Shown: positions 13,958 through 22,538, numbered from the stretch's first letter. The stretch is 31,927 bases of DNA from JBBDWJ01 sp040902925 (GCA_040902925.1 JBBDWJ010000156.1:1-31927), one strand, 5' to 3'. Program-made: numbers and translations. Notes: generated from the letters alone by a model not told the origin.

Positions 13958-15085
13958 GTGACGAACGATTCCGTGACCAAGCGAGACTACTACGAGGTGC
14001 TAGGTGTCGGCCGCGAGGCTTCCGAACAGGAGGTCAAGAGCGCTTATCGCAAGCTGGCCATGAAGTACCATCCGGACCGCAATCCGGACGACGCTTCGGC
14101 CGAGGAAAAGTTCAAGGAGGCCTCCGAGGCCTACAGCATTCTTACCGACCCGCAGAAGCGCAGCAACTATGACCGGTTCGGCCATCAGGGCGTGCGCGGC
14201 GCGACCGGCTTCGATCCCGCCGATTTCACCGACTTCGCCGACATCTTCGGCGACTTTTTCGGTTTTGGCGACATCTTCGGCGGCGGCGGCCAGCGCCGCC
14301 AGCGAGGCCGCCGGGGTTCCGACCTGCAGTACGATCTGGAGGTCAATTTCGAGGATGCCGTCTTTGGCTTAGCCACCGAGATCCAGTTCCCACGACTTCA
14401 GCCCTGTGATAGCTGCCACGGCAGCGGCGCCGCCACCGGCACCAAGCCGGTCACTTGCACCACCTGCGGAGGCCGCGGCCAAGTCTACTACCAGCAGGGT
14501 TTCTTTCAGGTCGGACGGACGTGCCCAGGCTGCCGCGGCGCCGGCCGAACGATTGACAACCCATGCCGCGAGTGCAGCGGCGCCGGGCAGATTCGCAAGT
14601 CCCGCAAGCTGCCGATCAATATTCCGCCGGGTGTCGACCATGGCACGCGGCTGCGGCTGGCGAACGAGGGGGAAGCCGGGGCGCAGGGCGGGCCTCCGGG
14701 CGACCTCTACGTGCTGCTGCGCGTCCGTGAGCACCCCATCTTCGAGCGCCATGAAGACGACCTGCATTGCGAAGTGCCGGTCAACGTAGCGCAGGCGGCG
14801 CTCGGCTCGGAAATCGAGGTGCCCACCCTCGAGGGCACGGACAAACTTCGCGTTCCTGGCGGTACACAGACCGGCTCGCAGTTCCGCATTCGCGGCAAAG
14901 GCGTTCCGCAGGTCCACGGGGGTCGGCGCGGCGACCTCGTCGTCCACCTTAAGGTGTCTGTTCCCAACAAGCTGAACCGCGAGCAGCGCAAGCTGTTCGA
15001 GCAACTGCTCGACATCTTACCGGTTGATAATACTCCCACCGAAAAAGGGCTGTTTGAGAAGGTCAAGGACTACTTCAGCGGGTAA
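13958..15085 (+). CDS. dnaJ: DnaJ, Hsp40 co-chaperone
   Basis: 375 residues, a complete type I DnaJ. The J domain occupies about 8-75 with the HPD motif at residues 38-40, followed by a Gly/Phe-rich linker (about 76-115). Four zinc-binding CxxCxGxG modules begin at Cys150, Cys167, Cys189 and Cys203, and a C-terminal substrate-binding region follows. It delivers unfolded clients to DnaK and stimulates its ATPase. The start is a GTG at 13958 with AGGAAAG about ten bases upstream; a second in-frame GTG lies at 13973. It is probably co-regulated with grpE. It is convergent with gltA. Confidence 0.96.
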   Translation: MTNDSVTKRDYYEVLGVGREASEQEVKSAYRKLAMKYHPDRNPDDASAEEKFKEASEAYSILTDPQKRSNYDRFGHQGVRGATGFDPADFTDFADIFGDFFGFGDIFGGGGQRRQRGRRGSDLQYDLEVNFEDAVFGLATEIQFPRLQPCDSCHGSGAATGTKPVTCTTCGGRGQVYYQQGFFQVGRTCPGCRGAGRTIDNPCRECSGAGQIRKSRKLPINIPPGVDHGTRLRLANEGEAGAQGGPPGDLYVLLRVREHPIFERHEDDLHCEVPVNVAQAALGSEIEVPTLEGTDKLRVPGGTQTGSQFRIRGKGVPQVHGGRRGDLVVHLKVSVPNKLNREQRKLFEQLLDILPVDNTPTEKGLFEKVKDYFSG

Positions 15086-15284
15086 GTAGCGGACGGATCA
15101 GGTTGAGACGGGCTCTCCCGCCGGTCCCTCGCCGCGGAGCGCAGAGGCTTTCCGGACACCTGACGTCGTTTCACCAAACGAGTAGACCCCGGCAGAAGAA
15201 GACTCATTCCGGATATACACAGGATCGCTTCGAGTGGTTTCTGTGTCTTTGGGGGAGTGAATAACGAGCCCGCTCCGCAGGCGA

Positions 15285-15306
15285 GGACCGGCAGGATTGC
15301 CGGTCC
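15285..15306. repeat. REP-like hairpin, 9-bp stem, loop GGAT (ATCC on the other strand)
   Basis: GGACCGGCA (15285-15293), loop GGAT, then the exact complement (15298-15306). It lies between the convergent dnaJ and gltA genes and is the opposite orientation of the 11071 hairpin type. It could end transcripts from either side. A degenerate relative (CGGG-CTCT-CCCG) lies at 15109-15120. Confidence 0.7.
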
Positions 15307-15338
15307 CACGGCGGGGTTCCCCCACGCTTATTTGCGAT

Positions 15339-16652
15339 TCACGTGCGGGCGCTCTTGGCCTTGCCTAAGCGATCTTCGATCGGTATGTATTCGAGCTCGT
15401 CGGGGCCTAGATAAATCTGGCGGGGTCGCGCAATGCGGCGTTCGGGATCAACCATTAGCTCTTCCCAGTGCGCCAGCCAGCCCGCCGTGCGCGGAATCGC
15501 AAACAACACCGTGAACATTTCCGGGTGGAAACCCATCGCCTGGTAAATGATTCCGGAGTAAAAGTCCACGTTGGGGTAGAGCTTGCGCTTGACGAAGTAG
15601 TCATCTTCAAGCGCGATCCGCTCGAGCTCTTTGGCCAGCTCGATTTTCGGATTGCGGCCGGTCACCTCGAACACTTCATCGGCGATGCCCTTGATGATCT
15701 TGGCTCGCGGGTCGTAATTCTTGTAGACGCGGTGGCCGAATCCCATCAGACGGCGCTCGCCGGTCTTGACCTCGTTGATGAAGGCCGGAATCTTCTCCAC
15801 CGACCCGATCTCGGCAAGCATCGCCAGCACAGCCTCGTTCGCGCCGCCGTGCAACGGCCCGTAAAGCGCGCCCGCCGCGGCCGCGGTCGAGATATAGGGA
15901 TCGGCGCCGGAGCTGGCGACCGTGCGCATCGTGCTGGTGCTGCAATTTTGCTCGTGGTCGGCGTGCAGAATGAACAGCACATCCAACGCTTTGGCCAGGA
16001 CCGGGCTCGACTTGTAGCGCGGCTCGGTCTTCTTCCAAAGCATGTTCATGAAGTTTTCGGTGTAGGTAAGGTCGTTGTCCGGGTAAGCGAACGGCAGGCC
16101 CAGGCTGTGGCGGTAGGCGTACGCGGCCAGGGTCGGCATCTTGCCGATCAGCCGAAGCTGCTGTTGGCGCCGGTTGGCGCGGCTGCTGATGTTTTTGGCG
16201 TCGGGATAGAAGGTCGAAAGCGCGGCGACCGTGCTCACCAGCATGCCCATGGGGTGGGCATCGTAGAGGAAGCCGTCCATGAACTTCTTGATGTTCTCAT
16301 GCACCATCGTATGCTGCCGGATCTCGTCGCTCCAGGCCTGCAGCTCGGACGCGGTCGGCAGCTCGCCGTGCAAAAGCAGCGAGGCGACTTCCAGGTAGGT
16401 GCAGTTTTCCGCAAGCTTTTCAATAGGATAGCCGCGGTATCGAAGGATACCTTTCTCCCCGTCGATGTAGGTGATGTTGCTGATGCACGAAGCAGTGTTG
16501 GTATAACCGGGATCGTACGTCATCATCCCGAATTCGTCGGGATCTTCACGGATCGGACGCAGGTCGAGGGCGCGGATCGTGCTGTGTTCGATCGGAATTT
16601 CGTAGGACTTCGAAGTCCGTGGATCGGTAATCTTCAGCTTGGGTTCCTCCAA
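15339..16652 (-). CDS. gltA: Citrate synthase, type II
   Basis: 437 residues that condense acetyl-CoA and oxaloacetate. The start chosen is the TTG at 16652: AAGGAGGT lies three bases upstream, and the protein then begins LEEPKLKITDP, as citrate synthases do. The open frame runs 54 codons further with no family resemblance. Active-site blocks are visible: HADHEQNCSTSTMR, YGPLHGGANEAV, MGFGHRVYKNYDPRA and the C-terminal RPRQIYLG. The length and N-terminal domain fit the hexameric, Gram-negative type. It is monocistronic, convergent with dnaJ, with an extended -10 (TGGTATCCT) 51 bases upstream of the start. Confidence 0.97.
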   Translation of the reverse strand: MEEPKLKITDPRTSKSYEIPIEHSTIRALDLRPIREDPDEFGMMTYDPGYTNTASCISNITYIDGEKGILRYRGYPIEKLAENCTYLEVASLLLHGELPTASELQAWSDEIRQHTMVHENIKKFMDGFLYDAHPMGMLVSTVAALSTFYPDAKNISSRANRRQQQLRLIGKMPTLAAYAYRHSLGLPFAYPDNDLTYTENFMNMLWKKTEPRYKSSPVLAKALDVLFILHADHEQNCSTSTMRTVASSGADPYISTAAAAGALYGPLHGGANEAVLAMLAEIGSVEKIPAFINEVKTGERRLMGFGHRVYKNYDPRAKIIKGIADEVFEVTGRNPKIELAKELERIALEDDYFVKRKLYPNVDFYSGIIYQAMGFHPEMFTVLFAIPRTAGWLAHWEELMVDPERRIARPRQIYLGPDELEYIPIEDRLGKAKSART

Positions 16653-16702
16653 GAGACCTCCTTGCGCGCCGCCCTCCGCGCTGTAAAACACTAGAGGAAA
16701 GC

Positions 16703-16711
16703 AGGATACCA
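16703..16711 (-). promoter_or_regulatory. Extended -10 promoter element of gltA
   Basis: On the minus strand TGGTATCCT (16711-16703) fits an extended -10 (TGn followed by TATCCT). No good -35 lies 17 bases upstream, which is usual for extended -10 promoters. Transcription would begin near 16696, leaving a leader of about 44 bases with the strong ribosome site. Confidence 0.5.
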
Positions 16712-16764
16712 GAATCGAGCGACAGCGGGCAGCGCGAGCCCGCCAGTCACTACATCGGATTGAG

Positions 16765-16796
16765 TTTCCGTCGGAAATAGCCCATTTCCCGGGAAA
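16765..16796. promoter_or_regulatory. Two adjacent palindromes upstream of gltA
   Basis: TTTCCG-T-CGGAAA (16765-16777) and TTTCCCGGGAAA (16785-16796) are both perfect palindromes with the same outer halves. Their centres lie about 19.5 bp apart, close to two helical turns. They sit 55-90 bases upstream of the gltA -10, a position suited to an activator or a cooperative repressor. Beyond them, up to 17041, I see nothing clear apart from a GTGTA-AA-TACAC dyad (16987-16998). Confidence 0.5.
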
Positions 16797-17041
16797 AACC
16801 AACGCTACCACCACAATCCCGCACTTTCAAAAGAAGCGGCCAGGGGGCGGGAAAGCCTGCGCCTAATTCGTTACCTCGCCGTTGCTCTGGGTACTACGCG
16901 AGACGCCTCCGCCAACCTGCGCGCGCCTTGTGGCTGCCGGCTTGCGACGCCGCTTGCTGACTCCCTGGGAAATATGCGGGCTGGTGGTGTAAATACACTA
17001 CTGCCCCAGGCAAATGACTTCGCTACCATGATAGGCAATCC

Positions 17042-20000
17042 ATGAAGATGCGATCCCTCCTGCTGGTGTTGGCGCTCGGAGCCTTAGGCGCCGCTGCGCT
17101 GCAGTTTGCGCCTTCGACGCGCGTGCCGCTGAGCGCGGAACAACAGGCCCGGTTGCAGGAACTGCGCAACCTTGGGAAAGCGTTCTACGAAAACCCCGGG
17201 GCGCAAACGCAAGCCGTGGAGGTGCTGCGGAAAGCGCTGGAGCTGAATCCGGCATCCGCCCAGGAGCACCTCAATCTCGGGCTGGCGTTGCTGCGCGCGG
17301 GGGAAGGTGAGGAAGGCATCGCGGAAGTCGAGAAGGCGAAGGAAATGGATCCTTCGCTGCCGCACACGTATTTCAATCTCGGCGTCGAGTTTAAAAAGAG
17401 CGGCGACATCGACCGCGCGATTCGCGAATTCGAGGAGATGGCCAAGCTCACGCCGGACGAAGCGAAGGTTCATTACAACCTCGGACAGCTCTATAAGTTG
17501 AAAGAAGACAACGAGGCGGCTCTCGAAAAATTCCGGCTCACGGCGCGGCTCGATCCCAGCATGGCCGCCCCGCAGTTCCAGATGTTCAACATCCTGCGGC
17601 GTACCGACCCGGCCGCGGCGAAGCAGGCGATGGCAGATTTCCAACGCTTGAAAGCCGCGCAGGAAGGCGCCGCCGTGGGCGAAGACGTCGACTGGAGCTT
17701 CTACGCTGAATTGCATGACCCCAAGGAGCCCGGGCCGGCAGCGGCCGAGGCTCAGGAAATTACTTTTCGCGCTCAGGGTCTGGAAGGCGCGCCCGCCGGC
17801 GAGCCGCGCGGCATCCTCACTCTCGATGCGAACGGCGACCGCAAGATCGACATTCTCGCCTGGTCGGATAGCGGCGCGGCGTTGTTGCTGAACACGGGCG
17901 GTTCGTTGCAAGCCACCGAACTTGCCGGTCCCGAGGGAGAAGTGCGGCACGTGGCTGCGGGCGATTTCAACAACGACGCTTTTCCCGACTTGGCCTGGGT
18001 CGGCGCCAATGGAGCGGTGTTGCTGGTCAACCAGGCAGGCAGCTTTTCGTTGCCAGCGCAGGAGTTGGCGCGCGGGAATTTTCAGCAGGCCCTTTGGGTC
18101 GACTACGACCACGACTACGATGTCGATTTGATGCTCGTGGGCGCCGATAAGAAATTATTGCGCAACAACGGCGATGGCACCTTTCTCGATGTGTCAGAGT
18201 CGTTCCCCTTCGACGCCGGCTCGCCCGCTGTGGCCGCCGCCGCGGCTGAGCTTTTTGAGGACAACACGTTCGACATCGTCATCGCCTACGCCGACAAAGT
18301 GGTGTATTACGATGACCGCAAAATGACGGTGTTCGAGCCTCGCACCCTCAATGCCGCCAAGACGGCCGGTGGGCCGATGCGGCTCGAAGTTGTCGATTAC
18401 AACAACGACGGCTATCTGGATATGGCGCTGACCTCGCTTGCCGATTCTGGGGGCTGGACGCAGATCCTCGAGAACCACGAGGGTGTTCTGCGCGCCGGTG
18501 AGACGCTCGACAGACCGGTGCTGGCCTGGGCCGATCTTCAGAATCGCGGCTGGAGCGATGCCGTCGGTGTGACTGTGCTGACAAATCAGGGCGCGCAGGA
18601 GTCCCGCCGCGGCGGCTTTCAAGCTGCTCGCTTGCAGCCGGGACGCGCTTCCGGGTTGCCGCAATCGCCGCGGGCGGCGGCCGCTGCCGACTTTGATGCG
18701 GACGGCCAGGTCGACGTGGCGGCGTTCGATGCTTCCGGCGGGCTCCATCTGTTGAGCAACACGACCGGGACGTCCAACGGCTACGTTGAGATTTCGCTCG
18801 AAGGCGTGAAGAGCGCCAAGCTGGCCGAAAGCGCGCGGGTGGAGATCAGAGCGGGGCGCGTCTACAGCAAAAAGGTTTACCAGGGTGTGCCGCTGCACTT
18901 CGGTTTGGGCGGCGCGCAAGCGCTCGAGACCGTGCGCATCACTTGGCCGAACGGATTGATCCAGAACGAAACCGAACAGTCCGCCGGCGCGCTCCATCAC
19001 TACGAGGAAAAGCCGCGTCTGTCGGGTTCGTGCCCGATGATTTACACCTGGAACGGCCGCGAGTTCGAGTTCATCAGCGAAGTGCTGGGCGTTGCTCCGC
19101 TCGGCGCCGGCCTGGGCGACGGCAAGTTCTTTCCGGTCGATCACGACGAGTACGTCTGGATCGACGGCAGCCAACTCCGCGAGCAAGACGGCTTCTATGA
19201 TGTGCGCATTACCGAAGAGCTGCGCGAGGTCGCCTACCTGGACCAGATCAAACTGATCGCCGTTGATCATCCCGAAAATCTTGAAATCTATAGCAGCGAG
19301 AAATTCAAATTCCCGCCTTTCCCCGAGTTCCGGTTGTACGGAGTCTCCGAGCGCGTGCATCCGAAACAGGCCGTCGATCAGCGAGGCCTCGACGTTCTGG
19401 CCCGTATCGAAAAGACGGACCAGCGCTATCCCGACGAATTCCAGCGCGATTTCGCCGGCCGCGCCGAGACGCATTCGATCACGCTCGACTTCCCGGATCT
19501 GGCCGGACACGACGATGCGGTGCTGTTCCTGCGCGGCTGGGTCGATTGGGCCGACGCGAGCACGATTACCGCAGCCGGCCAGAACGCGCGCGACGCCCTG
19601 TTCGGGCCGTATCTCGAAGTCGAGGATGCGCAAGGTAATTGGGTCCGAGCCGTTGCTGACGTCGGGTTGCCGGCGGGGCGCCCGCGCACTATTGCGGTCG
19701 ATCTGAGCGGCAAGTTCGTATCCGCTTCGCGCCGCGTTCGCATTACGACCAACATGTGCGTCTACTGGGACGAGATTTTCGCCGCCACCGGCACGTCTTC
19801 GCCGAGGGCAACGCTGACCGAGTTGGTTCCGGCGGAAAGCGAATTGCGCTTCCGCGGCTTTTCGGAAGTAGCGATCCACTCCGAGCGCACGCAGCCAGAG
19901 ATGTTCGACTATGCGCGGCCGCGCCCGACGTCGATGTGGAACCCCACAGCGGGCTTCTATACGCGCTTCGGCGATGTGCGCGAGCTGCTGACCGCGATCG

Positions 20001-20305
20001 ACGACCGCATGGTGATCATGGGGGCTGGCGACGCGCTTGCGCTGCGATTTGACGCGGCGGCGCTGCCACCCGTGGCGAGCGGCTGGAAACGCGATTTTCT
20101 GATCTTTGTGGACGGCTGGGCTAAGGAACAAGAGGCGAATACAGCCTTCGGCGACAGCGTCGAGCCCCTGCCGTTCCACCAAATGTCGGCGTACCCCTAT
20201 GGGCCAGGGGAAAAGTACCCGACGGGGCCGCAGCATGAGGCTTATCTGCGCGAGTACAATAACAGGCCCGCGTTGAGATTGATTCGACCCTTGCGAACAC
20301 AGTGA
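17042..20305 (+). CDS. Large exported or anchored TPR + FG-GAP/VCBS + ASPIC/UnbV protein
   Basis: 1087 residues. It has an N-terminal signal or anchor (about 1-21) and TPR-like repeats (about 42-180, including SAQEHLNLGLALLRAGE and AKVHYNLGQLYKLKEDNEAAL). A beta-propeller-like FG-GAP/VCBS region follows, with repeated calcium-binding loops (DANGDRKID, DFNNDAFPD, DYNNDGYLD, DFDADGQVD), and then an ASPIC/UnbV module (ETVRITWPNG). The last 400 or so residues (from CPMIYTWNGREFEF) form a further beta-rich region I do not recognise. Its role is unknown; related proteins are abundant in Acidobacteriota and Planctomycetes and are presumed to be surface or periplasmic. The Shine-Dalgarno site is weak (AGG), and a start two codons later is possible. 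It is followed by a terminator and a second UnbV protein. Confidence 0.85.
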   Translation: MKMRSLLLVLALGALGAAALQFAPSTRVPLSAEQQARLQELRNLGKAFYENPGAQTQAVEVLRKALELNPASAQEHLNLGLALLRAGEGEEGIAEVEKAKEMDPSLPHTYFNLGVEFKKSGDIDRAIREFEEMAKLTPDEAKVHYNLGQLYKLKEDNEAALEKFRLTARLDPSMAAPQFQMFNILRRTDPAAAKQAMADFQRLKAAQEGAAVGEDVDWSFYAELHDPKEPGPAAAEAQEITFRAQGLEGAPAGEPRGILTLDANGDRKIDILAWSDSGAALLLNTGGSLQATELAGPEGEVRHVAAGDFNNDAFPDLAWVGANGAVLLVNQAGSFSLPAQELARGNFQQALWVDYDHDYDVDLMLVGADKKLLRNNGDGTFLDVSESFPFDAGSPAVAAAAAELFEDNTFDIVIAYADKVVYYDDRKMTVFEPRTLNAAKTAGGPMRLEVVDYNNDGYLDMALTSLADSGGWTQILENHEGVLRAGETLDRPVLAWADLQNRGWSDAVGVTVLTNQGAQESRRGGFQAARLQPGRASGLPQSPRAAAAADFDADGQVDVAAFDASGGLHLLSNTTGTSNGYVEISLEGVKSAKLAESARVEIRAGRVYSKKVYQGVPLHFGLGGAQALETVRITWPNGLIQNETEQSAGALHHYEEKPRLSGSCPMIYTWNGREFEFISEVLGVAPLGAGLGDGKFFPVDHDEYVWIDGSQLREQDGFYDVRITEELREVAYLDQIKLIAVDHPENLEIYSSEKFKFPPFPEFRLYGVSERVHPKQAVDQRGLDVLARIEKTDQRYPDEFQRDFAGRAETHSITLDFPDLAGHDDAVLFLRGWVDWADASTITAAGQNARDALFGPYLEVEDAQGNWVRAVADVGLPAGRPRTIAVDLSGKFVSASRRVRITTNMCVYWDEIFAATGTSSPRATLTELVPAESELRFRGFSEVAIHSERTQPEMFDYARPRPTSMWNPTAGFYTRFGDVRELLTAIDDRMVIMGAGDALALRFDAAALPPVASGWKRDFLIFVDGWAKEQEANTAFGDSVEPLPFHQMSAYPYGPGEKYPTGPQHEAYLREYNNRPALRLIRPLRTQ

Positions 20306-20322
20306 GCGAGGGCGTTTAGACT

Positions 20323-20348
20323 TCGGTCCCCTGAGGACCGGCTTTTTT
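20323..20348 (+). terminator. Intrinsic terminator between the two UnbV genes
   Basis: CGGTCC (20324-20329) pairs with GGACCG (20335-20340) across a five-base loop, followed by GC and six T residues. It lies 18 bases after the upstream gene and ends only 15 bases before the ATG of the next, so the second gene must rely on read-through or on a promoter inside the first gene. Confidence 0.8.
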
Positions 20349-20363
20349 GTGAGGCTTCGAGTA

Positions 20364-22106
20364 ATGCGATACAACGAACGGGCCGCGCAATTGCGACTGT
20401 CCGTGGCGGCGCTTTTGCTCGCCTCGTCGCTTGGTTGCGGCGGGGGAGTCAGTAACGAACAAGCGCCGGAGCCTGCCGCGGCGGCGGCGTCCGACGTCGT
20501 CTTCCGCGACGTCACCTCCACGGCCGGCATTCAGTTTGAGCACAATAACGGGCGATCGGGGAAAAAGTGGCTGCCCGAAACGCTGGGGTCCGGCTGCGCG
20601 TTTTTTGACTACAACAACGACGACTGGCCCGACATTCTGCTGATCAACAGCAAGCCCTGGACGCCTGTCGCCGGCCAAAAAGTCACCTCCAAGCTCTATC
20701 GAAACGAACGCAACGGAACATTCACCGATGTGACCGCCGAAGCCGGCCTGGCGATTGAGATGTACGGCATGGGCGTCGCCGCGGGCGACTACGACAACGA
20801 CGGCTTCCTCGATCTCTACATCACCGCCCTCGACGGTGACCGCCTGTTCCATAACGAAGGCAACGGAACGTTCCGCGATGTGACCGCCGCGGCCGGCATC
20901 ACCAACGCTACGTTTGGAACCAGCGCGGCCTGGTTCGACTATGACCGCGACGGCCACCTCGATGTGTTTGTCGAGAACTACGTCACCTGGACCCCCGAGC
21001 AAGATCTGTGGTGCTCTCTCGACGGCGAGACCAAATCCTACTGCACTCCGGAGTCTTATAACGGCGCTTCATCGGTGCTCTATCGCAATCTGGGCAATGG
21101 CAAGTTTGCCGATGTAACTCGGCAGGCTGGACTCTATGACGACACGAGCAAGGCGCTGGGCGTGGCGATCTTCGATTTCGACGGCGACGGATTTCCCGAC
21201 ATTTTCCAAGCCAACGACACGCAGCCCAACAAGCTTTACCGCAACAAGGGGGATAGGAGTTTCGAGGACATCGGCGTTTCCGCCGGCGTGGCGTTCGCTG
21301 AAGACGGGCGCGCTCGCGGCGCCATGGGCGTCGACGCCGCCGATTACGACCGCTCGGGCCGCCCGCATCTGGTGATCGGCAACTTCTCGAACGAGATGAT
21401 CACGCTCTACCACAACGAAGGCACAGGGCTTTTCGTTGACGAGGCGCCGGCCAGCGCCGTCGGACGCGAGAGCCTGCTGTCGCTGACCTTCGCGATGTTT
21501 TTCTTCGACTACGACCTCGACAGCCACCTCGACGTGTTCGCCGCCAACGGTCACCTCGATGAGGAGATTACGAATGTCCAGCCGAACGTCAAGTTCGAAC
21601 AGCCGCCGCTGCTATTTCGCAACGTCGGCAAGGGCAAATTCGTGCGGATCGGTCCGGCCGAGGGGGAGACAGAGAGCAGCGCCACGAAAACGGGACTGTT
21701 CCAGCCGCTGGTGGCGCGCGGCGCGGCCTACGGGGACTACGACCGCGACGGGGATCTCGACCTACTCGTGTCGACCAACAACGGCCCGGCCCACCTATTC
21801 CGCAACGACGGCGGCAATGCGAACTCCTATGTGCGCCTGAAACTCGTGGGAAGCGCATCCAATCGCGCCGCCATCGGGGCGGTTGCCCGCATTCGAAGCG
21901 CCTCGGGCGAACAGTGGCGCGCGGTCCACAGCGGCTCGAGTTATTTGTCGCAGAGCGAATTGCCGCTGACCTTTGGGCTCGGCAAAGACGCTATCGTCGA
22001 GCGCGTGGAGATCGAATGGCCCAGCGGCGCCCGACAGCTGCTCGAGCAGGTCCAGCCCAATAAACTTGTGGTGATTGAAGAAAAGCCCGCGCCGGCCAGC
22101 GATTAG
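20364..22106 (+). CDS. CRTAC1-like FG-GAP/VCBS + ASPIC/UnbV lipoprotein
   Basis: 580 residues from the ATG at 20364, chosen because GAGG lies nine bases upstream; a GTG at 20349 overlaps the terminator T-run. The N-terminal signal ends in LASSLGCGGG, so Cys25 is probably lipidated. The mature protein is built of FG-GAP repeats with calcium loops (DYNNDDWPD, DYDNDGFLD, DYDRDGHLD, DFDGDGFPD, DYDRDGDLD) alternating with LYRNxGNGxFxDVTxxAG units, and ends in an ASPIC/UnbV domain (VERVEIEWPSG). This is the CRTAC1/UnbV family: extracellular, probably calcium-binding, of unknown biochemical role. Its stop codon directly abuts that of the convergent DUF4019 gene. Confidence 0.9.
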   Translation: MRYNERAAQLRLSVAALLLASSLGCGGGVSNEQAPEPAAAAASDVVFRDVTSTAGIQFEHNNGRSGKKWLPETLGSGCAFFDYNNDDWPDILLINSKPWTPVAGQKVTSKLYRNERNGTFTDVTAEAGLAIEMYGMGVAAGDYDNDGFLDLYITALDGDRLFHNEGNGTFRDVTAAAGITNATFGTSAAWFDYDRDGHLDVFVENYVTWTPEQDLWCSLDGETKSYCTPESYNGASSVLYRNLGNGKFADVTRQAGLYDDTSKALGVAIFDFDGDGFPDIFQANDTQPNKLYRNKGDRSFEDIGVSAGVAFAEDGRARGAMGVDAADYDRSGRPHLVIGNFSNEMITLYHNEGTGLFVDEAPASAVGRESLLSLTFAMFFFDYDLDSHLDVFAANGHLDEEITNVQPNVKFEQPPLLFRNVGKGKFVRIGPAEGETESSATKTGLFQPLVARGAAYGDYDRDGDLDLLVSTNNGPAHLFRNDGGNANSYVRLKLVGSASNRAAIGAVARIRSASGEQWRAVHSGSSYLSQSELPLTFGLGKDAIVERVEIEWPSGARQLLEQVQPNKLVVIEEKPAPASD

Positions 22107-22538
22107 CTATTGCGCCGGAAGGATGTGATACCCCGACACACGCCAGGAGCCGTCCTCCTGCTTCATCGGCGTGACGGTCTCGACGGTGGCAGCCGCGTTC
22201 ACAAACGAGGTGTCGTACCGGATTACGACATATTCGCCCTTCGGAGCGTTGGGAAGCGCGGCCGTGTACTTTGCGTCTTTCAGCTTGCGGGACTGCGTCT
22301 TGCCTAGAGGCGCGCGTACCTGGTTGAGCATGCCCTCCCACTTCTGCTTCGGCACTTGAGCTTTGAAGAAAGCGGCGGCTTCGTCCCAGCTTTCACCGTA
22401 GCTACCCTCATCGACCAGCGCCAGCCATGACTCGGCGGACTGTTGCGCGGCCTCGGTGGCTTCGGATTGCGCGTAGAGTGGCAGGCAGCACAAGGAGATC
22501 AGGCAAACAATAACTGTGCTAGGTAGAGTTCGGAACAT
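22107..22538 (-). CDS. Exported DUF4019 protein
   Basis: 143 residues from the ATG at 22538, with AAGGAG eight bases upstream. The signal peptide is plain (FRTLPSTVIVCLISLCCLPLYA) with likely cleavage after Ala23. The mature domain has the DUF4019 pattern: AAQQSAESWLALVDEGSYGESW, a central WEGMLNQVRAPLGKTQSRKL, GEYVVIRYDTSF and the C-terminal GSWRVSGYHI. It is a small periplasmic protein of unknown function. It is convergent with the UnbV gene, with no bases between the two stops. A dyad TGTTTC-N3-GAAACA (22620-22634) and CTGTC-TC-GACAG (22593-22604) lie upstream. Confidence 0.88.
   Translation of the reverse strand: MFRTLPSTVIVCLISLCCLPLYAQSEATEAAQQSAESWLALVDEGSYGESWDEAAAFFKAQVPKQKWEGMLNQVRAPLGKTQSRKLKDAKYTAALPNAPKGEYVVIRYDTSFVNAAATVETVTPMKQEDGSWRVSGYHILPAQ

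Noticed and set aside
18194..20530. A 778-codon minus-strand open frame antisense to the 1087-residue UnbV protein
   Set aside because: Shadow frame of a GC-rich gene; the plus strand carries clear FG-GAP and UnbV motifs and a terminator in the plus direction.
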